Shown piece by piece: positions 15,637-20,980 of a DNA stretch of 20,980 bases. The DNA lies in IMG/VR virus record IMGVR_UViG_3300050124_000072, positions 1-20,980 of that record. The stretch is one strand, 5' to 3'. The translations under genes and the position numbers were made by a program. Below the pieces are notes generated by a model. It worked only from the letters and a program-made list of their open reading frames with translations, was not told where the DNA came from and ran no database searches. This stretch comes from a virus. How positions within the stretch are numbered: the first letter of the stretch is position 1; every line of letters starts with the position of its first letter.

Positions 15637-16262
15637 GCGATTCCGATCGGCTTGTACTGATCGAGCGCGGCCTTTGCGCGCGCGGGGAGGCCGCTCGGTC
15701 CCGGATCCCGCCATTGCGTCGACGCGCCGCCGCCGGCGGTCTCGCTCGAGGCGCCGGGCGAGCGATTCGAGTAGAGATCGCTCGCCGTATCCATGATCGC
15801 CTGGGCGATCACCGGCTCGATCGCCGTCGAGTATTCGGGAAACGCCGAGAGGCCGATGTAGCAGCTGATCGTGTACGGGCCGTTGGCGAACGTGTCACCC
15901 GTGAGCGCGATGAAGCGGCCGCTCCGCGAGTCGACGCGGTACGTCGCGGCGTCGACAACAGCGTCATCCTGATCGGTGATCACGGGCGCCGGGATCAGCG
16001 TGACCGGAGGATCTGCGTCGGGATCTGCCGCGCGGCCCTTGTGCACCGGCCACATGGGAATCACGAGCTCCGTGATCCGGCCATAGGCGACCATCGTCTG
16101 CGCGGGATCCACGAACGTCATGAGGATCGCGACGAACGGCCGCTCGAGGTACGCGGCGCACTTCGCGGTCGCGCTCGCGAGGATCATGGTGAGCACGGTG
16201 TCTTCGGCGGTGCCGTCGACGCGGAGATAGCCCTTGAGATCCGCGAGGGTAGGGAGCGCCAT
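15633..16262 (-). CDS. gp6-like head-tail connector protein
   Basis: The product is 209 residues. The N-terminus (LPTLADLKGYLRVDGTAEDTVLTMILASATAKCAAYLERPF) is the hallmark of HK97 gp6 / phage connector proteins, which form the ring beneath the portal. The middle is beta-rich (ITELVIPMWPV, ATYRVDSRSGRFIALTG) and the end helical (IEPVIAQAIMDTASDLYSNR), with a Gly/Ser-rich stretch before the C-terminus. It is longer than bare gp6, matching the larger connector variants seen in many siphophages. The start overlaps the glycosyltransferase stop (TGATG) and the stop overlaps the joining protein start (ATGA). Confidence 0.82.
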   Translation of the reverse strand: MALPTLADLKGYLRVDGTAEDTVLTMILASATAKCAAYLERPFVAILMTFVDPAQTMVAYGRITELVIPMWPVHKGRAADPDADPPVTLIPAPVITDQDDAVVDAATYRVDSRSGRFIALTGDTFANGPYTISCYIGLSAFPEYSTAIEPVIAQAIMDTASDLYSNRSPGASSETAGGGASTQWRDPGPSGLPARAKAALDQYKPIGIA

Positions 16263-17569
16263 CAGCGTGTCTCCGGCGGCTTGCGGCGCGGTGTGCGCTT
16301 CGGCGGCTTCGTGGGGGTGGTCTTCGGTTCCGGCGTGGGCGTCTTCGCCGGCGGCGGCTCGTGCGTGATGAGCGGCTCTCGCGTGGGGACATCGGGCACA
16401 GCGATCTCCGGAATGCGGGCCTGCAGGATCTCGCTGTAGCGGCGCGCCACGGCGGGGTAGTCGTGGTACTCGCGCGCGTACGCGCCGACGCGCGCAGCCT
16501 CTTCTTCGCGGAACACGGTATCCTGGGCGAGCACCGAGAGCATCTCCGACAGCGAGTCGGCGTCATTGGCGAACGTGTACGGGCACGCGCCCACGTGCTG
16601 CACGTACGCCGCGCACGCGTCGAAGTCGCCGGCGATCACGGGCTGGCCCATCGCCGCGCCCTCGAGCCCAGATCCCTGGATCCCGAGCCAGAAGGAATCG
16701 AACGTCGCGTCACAGGCAGCCTTCGCCACGAGCGCGTCGTGGTGGCTCATGTTCTCGATCAACACCGGCTCGACGGGGATCCCCTTCGCGCGCAGCTGGG
16801 AGCACACCTCGAGAAAGACCTCCGTGCCCTTGAGCCGGCGCACGGTCGGCGAATGCGCGACGCGGAACACCTTCTCCGATCGCTTCGTCGCTGCAGCCAG
16901 GCGCGCGTAGCGATCGACGGGGATCGCGATCGGCAACCACTCCATGCGATCGGAGAACTGCAGGTGGTAGAGCCGAGCGCCGACCTGCAGCGCGTCGAGC
17001 TCCTCGTCGCGCGCGTTGTCGACGAGCGCCTTCTCGTTCCGCGTGGTGCCGAGCGAGCCGTGGTAGTGGTGCACGAGCACGCCCTTCCACTGCACGCCGA
17101 CGAGCTCGAGCAGCGACCAGTCCATGTGGCAATGCACGACTGCGGCGAGCTCCATCGCGGCACGCACGAGTGCGGCGTCGCCCAAGATGTCGAGCTGGCG
17201 GAGGTCGCAGTGCGGATTGTTGTTGCCGTAGCGTGCGAAGATCGACGCGTGCGGTGAGCACTGATTGATCGCCGTGTGCAGCCGGAACGCGCTCGAGCCG
17301 GGATCGTACGTCGTGCCCGCGAGGATCGTGATGGCGCCAGGCGTCCGCTCAGTCGCGAACACGGCCTCGGCATCATCGCCGAGCGTGTCGAGGAGGCGCC
17401 CTGGCATGCCCCACCAATCGACATTGAACTCCTTTGAGTACTCGGGCACATGCACGAGCCCACGCGCGGCCGAGCGCGCAGCCAGATCGGCATCGCACTC
17501 ATACTCCTCGCCGGCCTGGTGCACCACGCCGTCTACTGTCTTATGCCGCTGCAACGTCCGAACTCGCAT
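16262..17569 (-). CDS. glycosyltransferase (GT-B type) with small head-protein-like N-terminus
   Basis: The product is 435 residues. Residues 1-43 (MRVRTLQRHKTVDGVVHQAG, EEYECDADLAARSAARGLVHV) look like the short phage head proteins often found between capsid and connector genes. The rest is a GT-B fold enzyme. An N-terminal part contains HCHMDW and WKGVLVHHYHGS; a C-terminal donor-binding part contains VFRVAHSPTVRRLKGTEVFL (236-255), EPVLIENMSHHDAL, and AKAACDATFDSFWLGIQGSG followed by LEGAAMGQPVIAGDF (282-316), the usual nucleotide-sugar site of GT4-like enzymes. A Pro/Thr/Lys-rich tail (about 395-435) ends it. Lying between capsid and connector genes, it may add sugars to virion proteins or to the host surface. 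The substrate cannot be read from sequence. Confidence 0.75.
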   Translation of the reverse strand: MRVRTLQRHKTVDGVVHQAGEEYECDADLAARSAARGLVHVPEYSKEFNVDWWGMPGRLLDTLGDDAEAVFATERTPGAITILAGTTYDPGSSAFRLHTAINQCSPHASIFARYGNNNPHCDLRQLDILGDAALVRAAMELAAVVHCHMDWSLLELVGVQWKGVLVHHYHGSLGTTRNEKALVDNARDEELDALQVGARLYHLQFSDRMEWLPIAIPVDRYARLAAATKRSEKVFRVAHSPTVRRLKGTEVFLEVCSQLRAKGIPVEPVLIENMSHHDALVAKAACDATFDSFWLGIQGSGLEGAAMGQPVIAGDFDACAAYVQHVGACPYTFANDADSLSEMLSVLAQDTVFREEEAARVGAYAREYHDYPAVARRYSEILQARIPEIAVPDVPTREPLITHEPPPAKTPTPEPKTTPTKPPKRTPRRKPPETR

Positions 17570-17779
17570 GGCCCTCGTGTAAAGAATTCGCGCGATTTTT
17601 TACATCACACGCGCGTCGTGTATAGAAGATTTCAAAGCAGTCGGCGGGCACCGCCCCCGCATCCGCCGGCTGTGAGTGCCCTCAACGGCGACTCCCCACT
17701 CCGGACTGCTCCCAGTTCGTTACGTCGGCGCGGTTAAGCGACCAACGGTCTCTGGGTGTGGCTCACCGAACCGGGTCGG
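17570..17779 (-). other. non-coding gap between capsid and glycosyltransferase genes
   Basis: About 210 bases without a gene, the largest gap in an otherwise overlapping operon. On the minus strand it holds an imperfect hairpin at 17672-17638 (ten-base arms with one mismatch and an inner GC-rich loop) not followed by a U tract. An AT-richer stretch follows at about 17586-17637 with a TATACA that could serve as a -10, but no matching -35. The AGGG before the ATG at 17569 is a likely ribosome site. It may tune expression between the abundant capsid and the genes behind it. Confidence 0.4.
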
Positions 17780-19147
17780 TTAGCTCGCCACCACGTCGTC
17801 GAGCGTGACGAGTGGGCTGTGCGCCGCGATCAGCGCGCTCCCCGTCGACTTGTACGCGTACGGCGCCGTCGGGATCGGAATCCCGCCGCCGCGCGCCTTG
17901 AAGCGGTACGCGGTCAGATCGTTCTTGAACTTGTAGTGAATCGAAGATTCCACGGTGAGCTGCTGACGGATCGCAACTGCGTAGAAGTCGCCGTTCACGA
18001 GCGCGAAGTCGGACTCGGCGCCGATGGCGTTCATGAAGTCGCTCATGACGATCGGAATGCCGAGGAGCGACATCTGGGGCGCGCCCTGCAGCCCCGTGAG
18101 GAACGTCACGAGCGTGTTGCCGCTCAGCTTCAGCGAAAGCAACGCGGGAAGCGCGGTGCGGTTGATGAGCCACCGGCTGTTGTTCGTGAACGTGTGTTTC
18201 GAGAACATCGCGAACACGTCGTCGATCGTGATCGTGTTGGCAGTGATGCGCGGCACCTTGATGAGCGCGCCGTTGCTCGTGTACAGCGCGGCCGTCGGCT
18301 GCGCCGTGCCGTTTCCATCGAGCGTCATGTAGCCGTTCATCTCGTTCATGACCTGGCCACCGACCATGCGCTGCACGGTCGACGCGAGTTGCCCGGTGAA
18401 GTCGTCGACGAGCGTCTCGTCGCCGAGCTCCGTGTAGGCCTTCCAGTTGTACACGGTGAGCACGCGCTGACCGAACGCGGGCTCGACCTCGGGGATGTCG
18501 GCGGCTTCGTTCACGATGCTCACCGCCGCGATACCGGCCATGGGGCGCGTCTTCGTGACGTCGGTCTGCACCGCGTACGGAATACGCAGCGTGCGGCCGC
18601 TGACCGGGTACTGCCGTGCGAACTGCAGCACGCCTGGCTGCGTGTTCTCGATGCTGAAGATCTCGTTCACCTGCTGCAGCGGCAGGAGGAACTCGCCGCC
18701 CGATGCATCGCCCGACGCGCCGACGATCGTGGAGCGGTGATACAGCCCCTGCACCTGCTTCTCGATCTTCTCCTGCTCGTTCGAGAGCGGCTGCACGTGC
18801 CGGCGCGCGAGCGCGAGCAGGTACGCGTTCGGCCCGCCGAATGCCTTCCGGACCTTCTTCGACAGCTGCTCCATCTGGCCGGCGTAGTCCTTCACGTCCT
18901 CGTCGGCGTTCTCGTTCTCGATATTGCTGCGACGGAGTGCCTCATCGCCGCCCTGATCGTTGATCTCTTCCTGCGGCGTGAATCCCGCGACGAGCGCGGC
19001 GCGCGTCTCGAGCGCGGCCATCTCATTCGACTTCTGCTCGACCTCGTCCTTCGTGAACGTCTTCGTGTCGTCGAGCAGCTCGGCGCGAATCGCTTCCGCT
19101 TTCGCGCGGAAGTCGAGCGCGGCGCGGCTCTTCTGTTGTAGTGCCAT
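17780..19147 (-). CDS. major capsid protein, HK97 fold
   Basis: The product is 455 residues. Residues 1 to about 135 are helical and highly charged, matching the delta/scaffold domain removed by the prohead protease. From about 145 comes the HK97 shell domain: GGEFLLPLQQVNEIF, a strand-rich E-loop region (VSGRTLRIPYAVQTDVTKTRPMAG), the spine helix region (LASTVQRMVGGQVMNEMNGYMTLDGNGTAQP) and the A-domain (WLINRTALPALLSLK, LLGIPIVMSDFM, FALVNGDFYAVAIRQQLTVE). The C-terminal DLTAYRFKARGGG is typical. The ATG at 19147 has GAGG nine bases upstream and lies 12 bases past the protease stop. Confidence 0.93.
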   Translation of the reverse strand: MALQQKSRAALDFRAKAEAIRAELLDDTKTFTKDEVEQKSNEMAALETRAALVAGFTPQEEINDQGGDEALRRSNIENENADEDVKDYAGQMEQLSKKVRKAFGGPNAYLLALARRHVQPLSNEQEKIEKQVQGLYHRSTIVGASGDASGGEFLLPLQQVNEIFSIENTQPGVLQFARQYPVSGRTLRIPYAVQTDVTKTRPMAGIAAVSIVNEAADIPEVEPAFGQRVLTVYNWKAYTELGDETLVDDFTGQLASTVQRMVGGQVMNEMNGYMTLDGNGTAQPTAALYTSNGALIKVPRITANTITIDDVFAMFSKHTFTNNSRWLINRTALPALLSLKLSGNTLVTFLTGLQGAPQMSLLGIPIVMSDFMNAIGAESDFALVNGDFYAVAIRQQLTVESSIHYKFKNDLTAYRFKARGGGIPIPTAPYAYKSTGSALIAAHSPLVTLDDVVAS

Positions 19148-19158
19148 CTGCGTGGGCC

Positions 19159-20076
19159 TCAGTGAATTCGGTAGGATTGGCGGACGGCGCGCATGCGCTC
19201 GTCCATGGTCGCGATGCTTGTGGCCGCCGCGTTCCTATCCTCCGCTGGGGCGTTGCTCGGTGTTGCCGGCGGTATCACTTTCGCCGGCGCTCCGGAGCTA
19301 TCCACCTTCGAGGCGTCGTCTGCAGCTGTGGTGCTGGTGGTGCTCTTCTGGTTCTTGTCGCCGGCGCGGGCCGTGTGCGCACGCGGCTCCTTCGTACCGG
19401 CGGTCTCCTCCTTCGTGGGCGGCTCGCCGTACTTCGCGACGAAGAGCGTTCGCACTTCCTCGTCCGGCAGCTGGTCCACGATCGTGCCGAACGCCTTGCG
19501 CAGGATCTCGCGCTTGTCGCTCGCCCTGCGTGTGCCTGTCACTTCCGCGCCTGGTACCGCCGGCGACGGCGTGAGCGAGACTTCATCGAGCTCGCACTCT
19601 GTGTACACGAGCACGCTGTCGCGCGTCGTGCCCCAGGCGGTCTCGATCGGCGTGTCGGTCGGTCGCCACTCGCTCTTGCGATCGTAGAATCCGATGGAGA
19701 GCCCGGTGAATGCTTTCGACGCGACGACGGCCTTTACGTACTCGAGTGCGTCACGGCCGGCCGCGGTATCGAAGATGTCGGCGCTCATGAGCTCCGAATC
19801 GCCCACCGTCTCGAGCGTGCGCACGACGCCGACGTGGCAGCCGGTCACGCCCTCGTGATCGGCGAGCAGCTTCACCTTGCCGGCGGCGAGCTTCTCGGCC
19901 TTCGTGCGCGCGAGACAGCCAGGGGCGAACATGGTCCCGTACGCGTCCGCGACGCTGTAGGTGAGCGCGATCCCCATCACGCGGCCGCAGATGCCATCGG
20001 GGAGATCGGTCGTGCGGAGCTCGAGCTCGACCGCGCGATGCGTCGAGACGGGAACGCGGGCAGTGTGATGCGTCAT
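19159..20076 (-). CDS. prohead protease (family U35) with long low-complexity tail
   Basis: The product is 305 residues. The protease core (about 10-180) has the HK97 gp4-type signature: GIALTYSVADAYGTMFAPG, a catalytic His74 in LLADHEG, Ser127 in FTGLSIGFYDR and an acidic LDEVSLT at about 163-169. It trims the capsid delta domain during maturation. From about residue 185 there is a C-terminal extension of some 120 residues rich in Ala, Thr, Ser and Lys (TKEPRAHTARAGDKNQKSTT...), longer than in a bare protease, which might act as scaffold. The ATG overlaps the stop of the head morphogenesis gene (ATGA). Confidence 0.88.
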   Translation of the reverse strand: MTHHTARVPVSTHRAVELELRTTDLPDGICGRVMGIALTYSVADAYGTMFAPGCLARTKAEKLAAGKVKLLADHEGVTGCHVGVVRTLETVGDSELMSADIFDTAAGRDALEYVKAVVASKAFTGLSIGFYDRKSEWRPTDTPIETAWGTTRDSVLVYTECELDEVSLTPSPAVPGAEVTGTRRASDKREILRKAFGTIVDQLPDEEVRTLFVAKYGEPPTKEETAGTKEPRAHTARAGDKNQKSTTSTTAADDASKVDSSGAPAKVIPPATPSNAPAEDRNAAATSIATMDERMRAVRQSYRIH

Positions 20077-20980
20077 GAGTCGTCGCTCTCGTCTGAGGAG
20101 TCTTCGTCGTGGTAGAGCATCGTGCAGCGGCAGTTGCTATTGACGATGCCCTGTGCTATCATTAGTCCACTCTCGCTCTGGAGATCGTAGACATGTCCCG
20201 CGTACGCGAAGTGCCGAACCTCGACGACTTGATCCGTCGTTATGAGAGCGGCGTGTCGCTTAAGCAGATCAGTGATGAGAGCGGCCTCGTCCGCATCACG
20301 CTGATGCGAAAGTTCAAGCAGCGCGGCGTCGAGCTGCGCGGGCAGAGCGATGCTGAGCGCCTCAAATGGGCGGGTCTCCGCGAGCAGCCGGGTGCCATCG
20401 AGAAGCAACTCAGCGCCGCGTGGACGGCTCGGCGAGGCAGCCATGACGACCCCTCCGTGCAGGTCCGGCGCGCTATCACCCGCATGCAGCGACTCACGCA
20501 TCGGTTCCGGCACGAGGACGACATCGCCGCCATACTCCGCGCGCGCGGATTCCCCGTCCAACAGCAACAGGCCGTCGGGCCGTACAATCTCGACCTCGCC
20601 TTGCACGTGCCGCGCATCGCCGTGGAGATCGTCGACGCGCAGATGGTGGCGAAGCGTCGGGATGTGTTCCCGAAGCGCGTCAAATACATCCTCGATGCGG
20701 GATGGGGCGTGTTGATCGTCAGTCTTCGCACCGCACCCCGGCTCGACTACGCGGCGATCTGCGAGCAGATCATCGCCTGCGCGAAGCGTTCCGGCAGGGC
20801 GCAAACCCTGCGCGGTCATTACGGGGTGATTGGGGGTCACGGACAACCGCTGCCCCGATCGAGTTACAATCTCCACGGCTGGCCCAGCATACTCTGATCG
20901 AATGCCAGCGACGAACGCTCCGCTGACGAGCGTACCGGGCAGATAGCAGTTGATGACTTCCTCTGGCGATCCGAACGGCG
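20073..20980 (-). CDS. MuF/SPP1 gp7-like head morphogenesis protein, C-terminal part, interrupted by an intein
   Basis: The frame is open to the right edge, so only the end of the gene is seen. Ten residues of N-extein (PFGSPEEVIN) precede a 272-residue intein, and the C-extein is CRCTMLYHDEDSSDESDDS. Joined, PEEVIN-CRC is the hallmark C-terminal zinc-like motif of the SPP1 gp7 / Mu gpF head morphogenesis family, minor capsid proteins often encoded next to the portal gene. The gene stops in an ATGA overlap with the prohead protease, the normal order. The acidic tail is unremarkable. A functional protein requires splicing, as the intein separates the Asn and the first Cys of the motif. The start lies beyond the window. 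Confidence 0.85.
   Translation of the reverse strand, partial: PFGSPEEVINCYLPGTLVSGAFVAGIRSEYAGPAVEIVTRSGQRLSVTPNHPVMTAQGLRPAGTLRAGDDLLADRRVVEPGCGAKTDDQHAPSRIEDVFDALREHIPTLRHHLRVDDLHGDARHVQGEVEIVRPDGLLLLDGESARAEYGGDVVLVPEPMRESLHAGDSAPDLHGGVVMAASPSRPRGAELLLDGTRLLAETRPFEALSIALPAQLDAALLELSHQRDADEAALITDLLKRHAALITTDQVVEVRHFAYAGHVYDLQSESGLMIAQGIVNSNCRCTMLYHDEDSSDESDDS
20134..20183 (+). promoter_or_regulatory. sigma70-like promoter and ribosome site of the antisense endonuclease gene
   Basis: A -35-like TTGCTA (20134-20139), a 17-base spacer, and an extended -10 TG-C-TATCAT (20154-20162) lie upstream of GGAG (20180-20183) and the ATG at 20193. All of it is inside the intein, in the codons of blocks F and G; the -35 overlaps the codon of the terminal splice Asn. 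Predicted by eye only. Confidence 0.55.
20193..20897 (+). CDS. HTH plus VSR/DUF559-like endonuclease, probable homing endonuclease of the intein
   Basis: The product is 234 residues, encoded wholly within the intein on the opposite strand. Residues 8-60 form a helix-turn-helix region (LIRRYESGVSLKQISDESGL, VRITLMRKFKQRGVELRGQS, DAERLKWAG) like those before phage VSR-type homing nucleases. Residues about 103-178 look like the nuclease core: FRHEDDIAAILRARGFPVQQ, GPYNLDLAL (Asp134), RIAVEI (Glu145), FPKRVKYILDAGWGVLIVSL, a (P)D-(D/E)xK-related VSR/DUF559 pattern. The exact catalytic set is not certain. The last about 35 residues (from GHYGVIGG) lie opposite block B and may be a passive extension. 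GGAG is placed nine bases before the ATG. It most likely cuts intein-free copies of the host gene so that the intein can spread. Confidence 0.8.
   Translation: MSRVREVPNLDDLIRRYESGVSLKQISDESGLVRITLMRKFKQRGVELRGQSDAERLKWAGLREQPGAIEKQLSAAWTARRGSHDDPSVQVRRAITRMQRLTHRFRHEDDIAAILRARGFPVQQQQAVGPYNLDLALHVPRIAVEIVDAQMVAKRRDVFPKRVKYILDAGWGVLIVSLRTAPRLDYAAICEQIIACAKRSGRAQTLRGHYGVIGGHGQPLPRSSYNLHGWPSIL

Larger units (their letters stand above)
20133..20948 (-). mobile_element. intein in the head morphogenesis gene, carrying an antisense endonuclease gene
   Basis: This stretch encodes 272 residues. Block A is CYLPGTLVSG (Cys1 is the splice nucleophile); block B is VTPNHPVMT (Thr38 and His41 of the TxxH motif), followed by the usual L-x-x-GD; block F is GHVYDLQSESGL; block G is GIVNSN then C+1, like the G-x-x-x-S-N-C end of Npu DnaE. 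The penultimate Ser replaces the more common His. A minimal intein needs about 135 residues, so about 135 are extra, but the sense frame shows no LAGLIDADG or HNH motif. Instead the opposite strand of the same DNA encodes a separate nuclease. AACTGC occurs at both ends (20946-20951 and 20130-20135), consistent with precise insertion. Confidence 0.88.

Noticed and set aside
15714-17257. Long plus-strand frames opposite the connector and glycosyltransferase genes
   Set aside because: Arg/Asp/Val/His-rich shadows with no motif; the minus-strand genes are recognisable and coupled.
17756-19141. 461-codon plus-strand frame opposite the capsid gene
   Set aside because: Shadow of a clear HK97-fold capsid gene; biased composition and no recognisable domain. 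It shows why openness alone is not used as evidence for the endonuclease in the intein.
1-20980. tRNA genes, CRISPR arrays, insertion sequences, integrase or attachment sites
   Set aside because: None seen by eye on either strand; no repeat-spacer pattern, transposase or recombinase motif is present in the window.

Overview
The window looks like the late region of a siphovirus or prophage with an HK97-type head. By eye the DNA is high-GC, and almost every gene stands on the minus strand with start and stop codons overlapping (ATGA, GTGA or TGATG), as in one long late operon. The host is uncertain. Three tandem bacterial Ig-like (BIG2) repeats in one protein are in a style I associate with Gemmatimonadota, but this is a weak guess. 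No integrase, repressor, attachment site, tRNA or CRISPR array is visible, so free phage and prophage cannot be told apart.

Read in the direction of transcription (right to left), the head module comes first. It holds the C-terminal part of a MuF/SPP1 gp7-like head morphogenesis protein interrupted by an intein, then a U35-type prohead protease, the major capsid protein, a glycosyltransferase with a small head-protein-like N-terminus, a gp6-like connector, a head-tail joining protein carrying three BIG2 domains and a lectin-like tail, a small unknown protein and an HK97 gp10-like protein. The tail module follows: tail terminator, tail tube, a G/GT chaperone pair joined by a predicted -1 frameshift, tape measure, a distal tail protein with Ig-like and LamG-like parts, a 45-residue membrane protein, and a 1368-residue tip protein with fibronectin-like repeats. 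After a terminator hairpin comes a lysis module: two holin-like proteins, an M15 peptidase endolysin, and small membrane proteins. At the far left are an unrelated-looking secreted protein on the plus strand and the start of a gene that runs off the window.

The most notable system is at the right edge. A 272-residue intein sits between the Asn and Cys of the conserved N-CRC motif of the head morphogenesis protein. It has clear splicing blocks A, B, F and G but no LAGLIDADG or HNH motif in the sense frame. On the opposite strand, entirely inside the intein DNA, lies a 234-codon gene for a helix-turn-helix plus VSR/DUF559-like endonuclease. It has its own Shine-Dalgarno and a good-looking sigma70 promoter embedded in the codons of splicing blocks F and G. 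The splicing element and its probable homing endonuclease therefore seem to be overprinted on the two strands of one self-contained element. A second homing-type endonuclease (HNH) is also on the plus strand, wedged between two head-tail genes.
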